Both the position numbers and the translations under genes were made by a program. From positions 82,407,501-82,471,500 of the forward strand of contig NC_088915.1 of NCBI RefSeq assembly GCF_963576675.1: DNA of 64,000 bases. The letters run 5' to 3'. A model generated the notes under the pieces. That model ran no database searches. It had not been told where the DNA came from and saw only the letters and a program-made list of their open reading frames with translations. This DNA is from Euphorbia lathyris (lineage: Eukaryota; Streptophyta; Magnoliopsida; Malpighiales; Euphorbiaceae). Below, piece by piece: positions 20,603 through 31,796 of the stretch (its first letter is position 1; the number at the start of each line of letters is the position of its first letter).

Positions 20603-21745
20603 GAGGGGTTCCATATTGTTCAGTTTGATAATGACTTAGACCGGGATCACGTAATCAACGACGGACCTTGGCTAGTGCAAGGGCATTATCTCACAGTCCG
20701 AACCTGGGATGCTGATTTTAATCCAGCAGAAGCGTTTATGGAAAAATCACTAGTTTGGGTAAGGTTTCCTCAGCTCCCTCTCCTATACTACGATGTTGAT
20801 GTTCTCCTTGGATTAGCAGAAACTATTGGGAAACCGATCAGGGTTGATGAAAATACCGCTCTAAAGGCCAGGGGACGCTTTGCCCGTGTTTGTGTTGAAG
20901 TCAATTTGCAGCAACCGCTAGTAGCACAGTTTGAACTGGAAGGGGATATACAGAGGGTTGAGTATGAGGGCTTACACATAGCCTGCACTAACTGTGGAAG
21001 ATATGGGCACTTGAAGGCAGAATGTGGCTGGCCGAGTGCGATACCACCTAAGGAGAATACTACAGTGAATGAAATGGTATTTGAACAATCGGAAAGTGTG
21101 AGAGCAAATGGGAATAATGACTCCGAACAAGCTGCACCAGAGATTCCAGTAACAAATATTGTGAGCAGCTCTGCTGAGGAATATGGACCTTGGATGATTG
21201 TTCCCCGGCGAAAATTCACGCCTAGGGGATGGGATAGTAGAGTGAAAAACAGAGGCATGGATATGACTGTGAATCAACAACCTCCAAATCCGTTTGAGAC
21301 GCCGGGCCAGAAGACGCCCCTAACTGCGAGCAAATTTGAGGGTTTCGATGTTCAAAGCAACCAGGGGTCTGGCACCAGAACGCCAAAGCCAAGGAAAGGG
21401 ATGTCAGGGAGGATGTCGGGGAAGGACACTGGGTCCTCTAGCAAGAGCCCAGCCCAGGTGGGAGTTTGCGATGCCAATCCTTTCGCAAGCCTAGACACAG
21501 GGGACCACGAAGTCATCATGGAGGAGGAAATGGAAACGATCCAAGGACCAATGGAAGATAACAGTATAAGCAATAGTAGGGGGAAACGTATCAGAACTGA
21601 ACCAGAACCCCGCCTAGCTTTACAACCAATTGATGTGAATCATCTAAGGCCGGAGATGGGGCTGCGGAGAGAGGGTAAGCTGGGTCAATTACTACGTGAA
21701 CGCGCGAGGAAGAAGGGAGGGGAGGGGGGCGAGAGTGCCCAATAA
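20603..21745 (+). pseudogene. L1 ORF1, nucleic-acid-binding protein (5'-truncated)
   Basis: The frame is open from EGFHIVQFDNDLDRDHVIND to TAA at 21743-21745 without a start codon. The first part (FDNDLDRDHVINDGPWLV, then SLVWVRFPQLPLLYYD) is the DUF4283-like domain of plant LINE ORF1. A single CCHC zinc knuckle follows, CTNCGRYGHLKAEC (about 20986-21027). The C-terminus is long, polar and low in structure. ORF1 protein binds LINE RNA to form the ribonucleoprotein that returns to the nucleus. ORF2 begins 59 bp downstream. Confidence 0.9.
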
Positions 21746-21803
21746 TCCTCTGTCTGGGTGTTGTTTCCGCCAAGGTTTTGGTCTCCCGCTTAATTTCTAT
21801 TTA

Positions 21804-24800
21804 ATGAAGATTCTCTCTTGGAATTGTTTTGGTGCTGGAGGCACTGATTTTCAACGAGCTCTCCGCCATCTTGTTAAGGTTCACAAACCTTCTATTCTCT
21901 GTCTTTTGGAAACCAGAATCTCCAGTTCTCGAGCTAAGGATATTGGTAGACAAGTTCATCTTCCTAATCATATTGCAGTGGAGGCTGAGGGTTTTAGCGG
22001 TGGCATTTGGCTGTTATGTCAGGATTCACAATTCATCCATTGCCTTGTCACCCCCAAGCAAGCTATGTTCCAAGACTCTCCTTTCCTTCTCACCTCTGTT
22101 TATGTAAGGCCCCAAATGAGATACAAAAGTCTTTTCTTCGAACAAATGAAAGTTCTGAAGTGCAGTATTGACCATCCGTGGATTCTATGTGGAGATTTCA
22201 ATTGCATTAGCTCACAATTGGAAAAACAGGGAGGGTCAGTTAGCAGTATCGACAGAAGCGCTCCCTTTGTAAACTGGATAGCGGACTTGGGTCTGGTTGA
22301 TCTGGGATTTATTGGCCCTCATTTCACCTGGTTTCGGGGTGTCACGCCAAGAACGCGTATCGCTTGTCGACTTAATCGGGGTCTGTGCTCAGTTGATTGG
22401 AGACATAGGTTCCCTGAAGCCACTGTGCGTCATCTACAAAGAAATAAGTCCGACCATGCACCAATCCTCGTGGAACTTTATCAGAACAGCAGCAAAGTTC
22501 AGAATTCCTTCCGCTTTATGACCGTTTGGCTTGAGACGCCGGGTTTTAAAGACCTTCTGACCGATTGGTGGAAACATGAGGATAAGATTAGCGATCAAAT
22601 TCAAAACCTAACCAACAGCCTCAGCAATTGGAATATCCACTCGTTTGGGAATATTTTCAAGAGAAAGAACAGGGTGTATGCTAGAATTGCAGGGGTTCAG
22701 AGGGCTCTGTCAGAGTGCTGCAACCAGGGGCTGATCAACCTGGAACGGAAACTTCTCGATGAGCTTAATGATATCCTGAAACAAGAAGAGTGCTACTGGG
22801 TGCAGAAGTCTAGAACTCAGTGGCTGCGTGAGGGAGATAAGAATACCTCCTTTTTTCACACGACAACCATTATCCGAAGAAGACGAAATAATATTGAGGG
22901 CCTTCGGAACACCGAAGGCATCTGGATTTGGGATAATAGGGAGCTCAAGAAAATGGCTGTTGATTTTTTCAGCAATCTTTATATGGAAGATAATCCGGGG
23001 AGAGCCAGGCTCAAGTCCAGACACGCTTTTCCGCCCTTAGAAGTTCAGACGTTTGAGAACCTTGCTAAGCCTTATGAAGTCGATGAGGTCTACACAACGC
23101 TGAGGAATATGGCCCCTTGGAAAGCCCCCGGTCCGGACGGCATCCAAGCTGGTTTTATCAGAGGTTCTGGAGCATAGTCGGAGTAGACACAAGCAATAAC
23201 ATCCTGAAGGCGCTCAATGAGGGGATATTAGAGGAAGAAATAAACCAGACTGTCATCACCCTGATTCCGAAGGTTAACGCCCCTGAGGATCTCTCCCAGT
23301 TCAGACCTATAAGCCTGTGTAATGTAACTTACAAGCTTATCACCAAAAGCATTGTTAACCGCTTGAAACCTCTCCTTTCAAGTCTGGTAAGCCTAATGCA
23401 GAGCAGCTTTGTACCCGACAGACACATATCTGACAACATAGTACTCATCCAGGAAACCATTCATTCACTGAATCAAAAAAAGGGCAGAAGAGGAGCTATG
23501 GTGATTAAATTAGATCTTGAGAAAGCTTACGACCGCCTGAGCTGGGCGTTCATTGAAGATACGCTGACAGGGCTGCAACTACCGAATGGAATGGTGGGAA
23601 TCATAATGCAGTGTATATCCTCTTCTTTTATGAATGTGCAGTGGCATGGAGAGAAGTGCGACGGCTTTAAACCTTCACGTGGAATCAGGCAAGGAGATCC
23701 TATCTCGCCCTACATCTTCGTGCTCTGCCTTGAACGGCTTAGCCACTTGATCCTGGATGCAGTTGCTGATAAGGATTGGAAACTGATTAGGCTATCTAAG
23801 AATGGTCCTCCGCTATCTCATTGTTTCTTCGCTGACGACATTATTCTTATGGCAGAGGCATCGAGAGATCAGGCTCAAGTTATAAAATCAGTTCTGAACT
23901 ACTTTTGTGATTGCTCGGGGCAGCGGGTGAGCCTCAACAAATCAAGCGTGTTTTTCTCTAGTAATACACGGGATCACCACCAGCTAGCGGTGGTTGAGGA
24001 GCTAGGAATTAAGAAGACCAACTCCCTCGGGAAGTATCTCGGAGTGCACATAGTCCATGATAGAGCAACAACGAGGAACTTCAGTCAGGTAGTGGAAAGG
24101 GTCAAAGAAAGATTATCGGGTTGGAAAGAGAAGTGCCTTTCGTTTGCAGGTAGAGTTACTCTGGTGAAATCGGTGCTATTAGCCATGCCGACATATATTA
24201 TGCAAACTAATCTCCTTCCAATAAAGACGTGCAAATCACTGGACTCTTTGAGCAGGAAATTTTTATGGGGAAGTAAGGATGGAAACAAGAAGATAAGCCT
24301 GGTTAACTGGGAACGGGTATGCCAGAAGAGAGCGAATGGGGGCCTTGGCATCCGACAAACTAAGCAATACAATTTAGCCCTTATAGCCAAACTAAACTGG
24401 ACTATGCTCACGGAGCCTAACACATTATGGACTCGTGTAGTCAAAGACAAATATGCAAGAGGAAGAGAGGGGCTGGAGATGTTCCGGGTTAGAAAAGGGA
24501 GTAGCCGTGTTTGGAAAGGCCTAGTTGAAGGGGCGAAAGCGCTCCTGCGGGGTATTGGACGTCTTCCTAGATCTGGGAAAGACGTGCTGTTCTGGACAGA
24601 TGTGTGGATGGGCGATGCAGCTCTTGCAAAGGCGGTAACCCAACCGATACCGCAGAACGATCTGAATAGCAAAGTGTGCGATTACTGGATAAATTCAGGA
24701 GGATGGGATTGGGCTCGTCTTGAGGGGCATCTACCACCTGAGGTCCTAATGCAACTGACGTCGTGCGTTTTATTTGAGGATTGCACCGAATCGGATGGTT

Positions 24801-25906
24801 GGTGCTGGAGGAAGTCTACATCCGGAAATTATTCGGTAAAATCAATGTACCAGCTGATTCAAAATGGCCATCTGAACAGGTCCAACTGCACAGAAAACAT
24901 AAATTGGAAAGCTACCTGGAATCTCGCTACAACCGAAAGAGTTCGAATTTTCTTATGGCTGACAAAACGGCAGGCGTTCCTAACAAATGTAACCCGTGTG
25001 CGCCGACGGCTTACCTCTGATGCAAGGTGCCCAAACTGCCAAGAGGATGAAACGGTTATCCACATGCTACGTGACTGTCGGGAGGCAAAGAAGGTTTGGC
25101 GTTTATTGGTTCCTGCCCAGTGGTATCAGCTGTTTAATACAGGGAATCTAGAGGAATGGCTGGAAAGCAACATAGCCACCACCACTCGCTGGCGTGGGAT
25201 TGAATGGGGATCGGTGTTCTCGTTCGCGTGTTGGTGGATCTGGCGTTGGAGAAACGAGTCCGTGTTCAATTCTACTACTGTTGATCCTAGGCGAAAGCAG
25301 GAGATGATAATGAGTCTGGCAAAGGAGTTCTCGGATAGCAGGGCAGTTAATAATTTGAGGGTCCGTAGCCTTGAGGAAAGGAAAGTCGTTTGAGTACCGC
25401 CGAATAGAGTATGGGTGAAGGTGAACTGTGATGGTGCTAGCAAGGGCAACCCGGGGCCGGCTGCAGCAGGTGGCTTAATCAGAAACGATGAAGGTAACTG
25501 GCTGGGAGGCTTTGGCTGCAATCTTGGAATCTGCACAGCGGACATGGAAGAATTCTGGGGACTTTATTACGGTATGGTTATAGCATGGCATAAAGGCTAT
25601 AGACAAGTCATCTTCGAGCTAGATTCTCTACATGTTGTCCAGTTGGTTAATGGCAGCGAAGCCCCGTACCACAGGTATTATTGGCTCATTGACAAGTGCA
25701 GATCCCTTCTAAGACAGAATTGGAACGTCAAAGTGGTTCATACCTTCCGTGAAGGTAACAAAGCCGCGGATTGGATGGCGAATTTCGCAGGAACTCTCCC
25801 CTTAGGTTATCACGAGTGTGATAGGCTGCCTGCAGGCCTCCAAGACATCCTTCTGGAAGATCAAATTGGCATTAGCCATGATGGTCTTGCATCTAGCTTA
25901 GTCTAA
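21804..25906 (+). pseudogene. L1 ORF2: endonuclease, reverse transcriptase, RNase H (broken)
   Basis: ATG at 21804 opens MKILSWNCFGAGG, the APE-type endonuclease start; GDFNCI and SDHAPILV are also visible. RT follows with APWKAPGPDG, FRPISLCNV, KLDLEKAYDR, RQGDPISPYIF and the catalytic FFADDIILM. A zinc-binding zf-RVT segment (CPNCQEDETVIHML) and an RNase H domain (NCDGASKGNPG..., FELDSLHVVQL, REGNKAADWMAN) complete the usual plant L1 order at normal length (about 1,370 codons). Lesions: one T lost in the run at about 23153-23156 shifts frame in RT, and TGA at 25391-25393 cuts off RNase H. The enzyme nicks target DNA and copies LINE RNA onto it. Only two inactivating lesions in 4.1 kb suggest moderate age. 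Confidence 0.93.
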
Positions 25907-25990
25907 TTTTCTGGTTTTTTTTCTTTCTGTTGCTTTTTTCTGCTGCTGTTTAGGGGTGTTCTACCCTTCCTCTTCTACCAAAAAAAATAA

Positions 25991-26566
25991 TAATAATAAT
26001 ATTGAATATTAGTTTAATGATATTATGTTAAATAATAAATAAAATAAGAATTAAAATTTTATGAAAATAAATAATAGATTTTTTTCTCCTAACCAATCAC
26101 TGTTATGTCTCACATTCGCTTTGCTAAAAATAAAGACCTCAAAATTAAAATTACTGTTAACGATCTTAAAATCGAAAAATAAAAAAAAAAAACTTGATGA
26201 TATTCTAAGTAATTTTAATTCTTCAAATTTTTAATTTTTAGGTTATTTATGTGTTATTTGGCGGAGAGAGAAAGTAAATGTTTAGAGAAAAAAAGTTTTG
26301 ATGATTTTGGAAAATAAAAATTTAATGACGCACATGTTGATACTCAAAGGAAGACTGATATTTTTAATAAAGCAATAAATCTCAGTCATCTTCTAATCGC
26401 AAACGAAAACCTCAGTTCAGAATTTTTTTATAAATACCAGTTTCACAAAAAAGTGAAAGCACGTTAGTTTTTTTTTTTTTTGTTGGATTTTACCCAAATA
26501 ATTATTGCGCTATTAGTAAAAATTACAAAAACAAAACTTGTTAAACAAGCACAAAAGTGTTTCAAA
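25991..26566. other. AT-rich intergenic sequence
   Basis: No gene is seen. (AAT)n from the L1 tail grades into AT-rich DNA with poly-T/poly-A runs. Confidence 0.6.
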
Positions 26567-27292
26567 CAGGGGCGGATCTGGGGGGGTAGGGGAGGGTCTC
26601 CCGACCCTCCGACCCTCCGGAACACCCTTGACGAATAGTGGTTCAGTCCCGAGAAGCCCCTCCAAAATAGTTAAAATTAATACTTATAATGTAGAATGTA
26701 ATTATATAACATAAAACTAAGTTTGCATAGTTGGTTGTAGTGATAGTTAAATGCATCTCTACATCCAAGTGGTCTTATGTTCAAATCTCTCTTTCTAAAC
26801 TTTTTATCACATTTTAATTTTTTCAATTAAACCTCATTCTCTTTTAAAAATATCAATATTAAATATCATTTTTAATCATTATTAACCTCATTCTCCTTTA
26901 TTATTTTTAATTATATTTTTTAGTTACAAAATTCATGACCGAGAAAACAATTTGATGAATAATTTCTCCAATTGACCAAACTTGTCAACGTTAGGGATAA
27001 AATTGCTCTTGACTGCCAATATTAAGGGTAAAATTGCACCATTTTATACGTTAGAGGTAAAATTATTCTTAGGTGTAAACATTAGAGTATTTTTGCACCT
27101 TATCCTTACTTCATATTGAATCTCAGTTGTTTTGTACCTTAATTTTTCCAATTATGATCAAATTTACCCTTATATTATCAAAAATTTGAAAATTTCGATT
27201 CGACTACTATGAATCAAAACCTTAAGTCGTTATTAAAAAAAATCTTCATGCAATTGAGCCCCTCCGGACCTTGAGCTCTGACTCCGCCACTG
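26567..27292. mobile_element. hAT-type MITE
   Basis: Ends CAGGGGCGGATCTGG and CTGACTCCGCCACTG form an imperfect inverted repeat. Both sides carry the 8-bp duplication GTTTCAAA (26559-26566, 27293-27300), diagnostic of hAT. No transposase. The interior contains a fragment of the Mutator-type MITE family seen at 34118-34703 (about 26940-27105: GGGTAAAATTGCACCATTTTA). Confidence 0.92.
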
Positions 27293-27300
27293 GTTTCAAA

Positions 27301-27977
27301 TAATATTCAAACAAACTCATTTAAATTTTCCCTAATTTAGAGACAAAATTAGTCTTGTTTAGAAAGGCGAGACATTAAATTTTAACTTTTTTGTACCTGA
27401 GGAGAAGTATGCACTTTTTCAAATCAATTAGGAGTAGATTTGGATATCTACCTAAATTAAATCCAACTGTGTTAAAAAAAAAAAAAAATTTGGAAAAAGT
27501 CCAACAGTGTTAATTAATATTCCCAGTTAAATAGTATATTCTTTTGGTGGTTGTGAAACGTATAATAGTAGACAAAAGATTTGCTTTTTGTATTTTTAGT
27601 TTCTGCATGTACTATTTCTCCTGCACTTTTTTTTTAGCTTTCACAAATATAGAGGACACTACTATCTATAGGGTTTATACATCACTTTTTCGCTTTAAAT
27701 TATTTCTATTATTTTTGTTTTTTAAGTAAGTATATTCCTTTGTCAAAAAATATTGTATTTTTCTAATTATTTGGTTTTTGTTTGGTTTGGATAACAAGGG
27801 TTTATTTTACTTACTGTTTTCTCTTTACTGTTATGATTAGAGAATGTTGCTTTTCCAAAAAGTAGAAATTCTTTGCATTTGTAAAAAACTCCTCGTCACC
27901 TATGAAAGACAAATATAATGTGTCTAACAAAACATTTAAAAGTCTCAATTTTATATAGTAAAAAGACAAACAGAAAG
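27301..27977. other. Intergenic sequence with a PIF/Harbinger-like MITE fragment
   Basis: No gene. From about 27770 to 27977 the sequence resembles the MITE at 56122-56447 (TGTTTGGTTTGG, TTGCTTTTCCAAAAAG, GTAAAAAGACAAACAG). It stops where the gag-only LTR element inserted. Confidence 0.5.
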
Positions 27978-28770
27978 TGATGTAGATTAAAATCGACTGG
28001 CTGTTTTAATCGTAAACCAACAAAGATTACAAACTTCTCAAGCTTAACTTGAAGGTTGAATAAACCCAAAAGGAATGAATCCTTGCTCCAATAGAGGCTT
28101 CAAAATATAATATTCATCAAAAAGTTGTTCAACATTACAAAAGATGGAGAATATATACTCCTTCCAAATAAAAGATAAGGACTAAAAGGCCACCCCTAGG
28201 GTTACCAACAACTAAGGAGCCCTAGGGGTAAGTTAGGAAATGCATAAAGATAGATATTAGGGTAAATAAGTTCAATGGCAAAGAGGTAAATAGTAGAGTG
28301 GCAAAACAGTAATAAAGAGGTGGCAGATATTGTCCTTAACAATAAGAACTTGAGGAGGAAGTATTCCCCCAACCCAGGTACGCCCCGCGTGGCCTCCCTC
28401 ACGCCCCGCGTGGATGTGTCCCTAGACTTGGTGGTTCCTATTGGGCACTCTTATGCCCCGCGTCTTGAGGCATACGCCCCGCGTCTTGAGACATACGCCC
28501 GCGTATTGAGACATACGCCCCGCGTACTTGACCTCCTGATCTGAACTCTCATCGGAGGCTGGTTCCACACCCCGCGCCTCGCCATACACGCCCTGCGTGT
28601 ATGACCTCTTGGGTTGTTCCCCCGACTTCGAGTCCTTCACGCCTCGCGTCCCAATGGACACGCCCCGCGTGCTCTGTTCTTCGCCCTTTTCTTCCTCCCT
28701 CTCGGTTAGCTTTCTACGGGTCCCATCCTTCAACTCGGGTTCAACCTTTAGGGACCGGATGTCCTCATCA
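27978..28770 (-). repeat. 3' LTR of gag-only element (793 bp)
   Basis: It runs TGATGTAGATTAAAATC...GTCCTCATCA on the plus strand, so TG...CA both ways. It contains ten ACGCCCCGCGT-type words at about 28379-28673 and encodes the last ~110 residues of gag. Confidence 0.93.
28379..28673. repeat. ACGCCCCGCGT word array, left LTR
   Basis: About ten copies with one or two changes each; in the centre they recur every 23-25 bp joined by CTTGAGACAT-type linkers. Several variants here are CpG-to-TpG changes. Confidence 0.9.
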
Positions 28771-30992
28771 TACTCTCCTTCTTTAGAGGAGTTGGACCCC
28801 AACTCAATGATAGTACAAGGATGACTCACCCTCAAGGTTGATGCTCCGCTCTCCCCACTAGCAATGCTCGTCTCTTGGGTCGGCTCACCCACACCTAACA
28901 ATCCGACGGGCTGCTCAACGCGGGTATCTCCTAGCGGCGTCGGTTCCCGGCTAGGATACGCAATCAATGCCGCTTTCTTTTCTCCCTTTGTAGGACCCGT
29001 CAACGGTATGAGAATATACTTGACCCCATCTTTGAAGATGGTGTACGTGTTGTCCCGTCCGGCATGTGAGGCGTCACGGTCGAATTGCCAAGGCCTCCCA
29101 AGAAGCAAGTGATACACATCCATATCAGCCACATCACACATAACCTCATCTTGGTAGGCCCCAATAGAGATAGGAACCTTGCACCGGTGGGTGACATTAA
29201 GCTTCTCCCCCTCTTTGATCCAGCCCACTCGGTATGGTTTCGGGTGTGGCTCGGGCACTAAGCCAAACTTGCTCAAAGCGGCTTTGCTAAGGATGTTCTC
29301 TTGACTTCCACCATTAACAATCAATTCACATTTCAATCCGTGGATTAGACCTCTAGTCCTAAACAATTGGTGCCTCGGGTCATGCTCTTGTTCAACCGAC
29401 ATCAGTACCCTCTTCACTACATGGACCTTCCGCTCATCCCCGGATGATCCACTATCAATGGGCTCACAATACAACTCATCATTACCTCCATAATCACCAT
29501 CATCACATCGCTCAACCATATTAGCGCTCCTCCTCCTTGGACACTCATTCGAACGATGGCCCGGTTCGTTGCATCGGAAACACTTAAACGGAGCCGGTTT
29601 TGTGTACGGGTTGTTGCCCTTAGGAAGGGCGGCTGTCCTAAAGGGTCGCACATCTCCGCTAGGTGATTTTCCCCCGCTCAAGATCTTGGTTCCACTTGAA
29701 CTAGCACCATTCTTATCCTTGCCCACCTCTTTGGACTCTTCCCCCTCTTCACAAACTTCCTCAATCCTCGGCCTCCGGTATCCGTCACGTGCTCTAACAT
29801 TCAGTTGAGACTCGGCCTTCAAAGCTAGGTTCCTTGCATCTTGAATCCAGATTACCATTTGTGTCCCAATTCTGTCTTGAATATTATACCGTAGCCCCTC
29901 TAGATACCTTGAAGTCTTTTGGCTTTCGGTTTCCGACAAGTTAGCCCTTGCCGAAAGCCTTAAGAACTCCGAAGTATACTCGTGCACGCTCCTAGGTCCT
30001 TGTGAACAATTCCGGTAGGAGCTGTAAATATACTGCTCATAGTCGAGTGGTAAAAACCGCTCTCTCATCATCGATTTCATCCTCCTCCAAGACCTAATCG
30101 GTTCCCTTCCTCCTCTTCACCGCTCTTCCTTCACATTATCCCACCATACCGAGGCTCCCCCTTTCAACCTATACGCCACTAACCGAACTCTCCTATCTTC
30201 CGGTATTCCCGCATAGTCGAAGAACCTCTCCACCTCAAGTAGCCAATCAAGGAACCCCTCAATGTCAAGCTCCCCTCCAAATGAAGGTAGATCAACCTTG
30301 AGTTTGAAAGCATCATCCCTATCATAGTGTCCTCCATACCCCACTCTCCCATTCATTCCGTCTCTATATGCGCCCCTATCAATAGCGTGACCCCCATACG
30401 GATCATTCATTCCATAATTTCCCCTTCCATGACCACCTACATCATCATCATTCAAAATATCCAAATTCCCGGCACGCACATGCACGGGACCAACAACATC
30501 ATGCATATTCATATCATTCACATGCCTAACATTCCCAATACCGACATCATGCTTAATACCCATGTTTCTAGCAATCCTATTCAAGTCGAAATCATCAAAT
30601 AGGTCGCCGTCACTATCACTATCGGCATTTCTAATGATCATGGTGTTATGATGCCTTACCTCATGAACCCGAGGGTCCACTCGTTGTGGTGCTTGGTTTC
30701 TCAAAGGAGGTGGCGTCGGGTGTCTATCCGGTGGAGGCCGGATCGCCTCTTCATTTTTCCGGTGAAGGTCTCCGGTGGGTTGAGTGTGGGTATTCCGAAT
30801 CTCAAGAACAAGTCTCTCCATAGCAAGTTGCATTTCTCTCCTACCCGCTTCTTGCTTCTCTTCCAACTCCATCATCTTGTCATTCATTGCCTTCATATTT
30901 GCTTCTAAGGCTTCAAACCTTTGATCATTGGCTCCAATGGCTTCGGTGGTGATACGTGGTTGAACCATCTCTGAGAAGAAGTCTCCGGTCAA
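28422..30992 (-). pseudogene. Gag-protease-like polyprotein of the gag-only element
   Basis: The minus-strand frame from Met at 30992 to the stop at 28422 is interrupted only by TGA at 30117-30119 (after WWDNVKEER; an Arg codon is expected). Order: N-terminal coiled coil (ANMKAMNDKMMELEEKQEA), linker, the retrotransposon Gag domain (FDYAGIPEDRRVRLVAYRL...GGASVWWDN, then MRERFLPLDYEQYIY and SRYLEGLRYNIQDRI), a CCHC knuckle (CFRCNEPGHRSNEC), and a retropepsin-like fold (LKCELIVNGGSQENILS, LLLGRPWQFDRDA). The protease active site reads NGGS in place of the usual D-S/T-G, so it is probably inactive. The tail reads through the 3' LTR with repeated TRGV words. Gag forms the particle for the element's RNA. 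Confidence 0.88.
28771..28784 (-). promoter_or_regulatory. Polypurine tract of gag-only element
   Basis: The minus strand reads AAAGAAGGAGAGTA directly before the 3' LTR start TGATGAGG. Confidence 0.75.
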
Positions 30993-31004
30993 GGAAAACG
31001 ACTC

Positions 31005-31019
31005 GGCTCTAATACCAAA
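31005..31019 (-). promoter_or_regulatory. Primer binding site, tRNA-iMet-like
   Basis: The minus strand reads TTTGGTATTAGAGCC next to the 5' LTR end, one transition from the standard TGGTATCAGAGC. Confidence 0.85.
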
Positions 31020-31791
31020 TGATGTAGATTAAAATCGACTGGAGGTTTTAATCGTAAACCAACAAAGATTACAAACTTCTCAAGCTTAACTTGAAGGTTG
31101 AATAAACCCAAAAGGAATGAATCCTTGCTCCAATGGAGGCTTCAAAATATAATATTCATCAAAAAGTTGTTCAACATTACAAAAGATGGAGAATATATAC
31201 TCCTTCCAAATAAAAGATAAGGACTAAAAGGCCACCCCTAGGGTTACCAACAACTAAGGAGCCCTAGGGGTAAGTTAGGAAATGCATAAAGATAGATATT
31301 AGGGTAAATAAGTTCAATGGCAAAGAGGTAAATAGTAGAGTGGCAAAACAGTAATAAAGAGGTGGCAGATATTGTCCTTAACAATAAGAACTTGGGGAGG
31401 AAGTATTCCCCCAACCCAGGTACGCCCCGCGTGGCCTCCCTCACGCCCCGCGTGGATGTGTCCCTGGACTTGGTGGTTCCTGTTGGGCATTCTTATGCCC
31501 CGCGTCTTGAGGCATACGCCCCGCGTCTTGAGACATACGCCCCGCGTCTTGACCTCCTGATCTGAACTCTCATCGGAGGCTGGTTCCACGCCCCGCGCCT
31601 CTCCATACACGCCCCGCGTGTATGACCTCTTGGGTTGTTCCCCCGACTTCGAGTCCTTCACGCCTCGCGTCCCAATGGACACGCCCCGCGTGCTCTGTTC
31701 TTCGCCCTTTTCTTCCTCCCTCTCGGTTAGCTTTCTACGGGTCCCATCCTTCAACTCCGGTTCAACCTTTAGGGACCGGATGTCCTCATCA
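31020..31791 (-). repeat. 5' LTR of gag-only element (772 bp)
   Basis: Direct repeat of 27978-28770, with nine ACGCCCCGCGT-type words that are better preserved than in the other LTR. The frame at 31314-31754 is the LTR copy of the gag tail, not a separate gene. Confidence 0.93.
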
Positions 31792-31796
31792 GAAAG

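Larger units (their letters stand above)
20602..25990 (+). mobile_element. L1-type LINE, 5'-truncated
   Basis: ORF1 (from 20603, missing its start) and ORF2 (21804-25906) are followed by a pyrimidine-rich 3' UTR and a tail AAAAAAATAATAATAATAAT at 25980-25999. No clear target duplication was found, partly because the 5' end is joined to rearranged copia DNA. Internal lesions show it is inactive. Confidence 0.92.
27978..31791 (-). mobile_element. Complete gag-only LTR retrotransposon
   Basis: Two LTRs (27978-28770 and 31020-31791), a tRNA-iMet-like primer site, one gag gene and a polypurine tract are all in minus orientation. The flanking duplication is GAAAG (27973-27977, 31792-31796). No RT, RNase H or integrase is present, so it depended on a partner element. 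The LTRs are almost identical except for one about 21-bp repeat-unit difference and some point changes, indicating a fairly recent insertion. Confidence 0.95.

Noticed and set aside
20788..21258. Minus-strand 156-codon frame
   Set aside because: Shadow of L1 ORF1, which has clear domain support on the plus strand.
24085..24672. Minus-strand 195-codon frame
   Set aside because: Shadow of L1 ORF2 reverse transcriptase region.
28440..28530. Regularly spaced GC-rich repeats resembling a CRISPR array
   Set aside because: Plant nuclear context, unit length and spacers too short, and the repeats lie within an LTR and its gag frame.
30327..30908. Plus-strand frames rich in Ile/His
   Set aside because: Antisense shadow of the gag of the gag-only element.
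31314..31754. Separate 146-codon gene
   Set aside because: It is the 5' LTR copy of the Gag tail.
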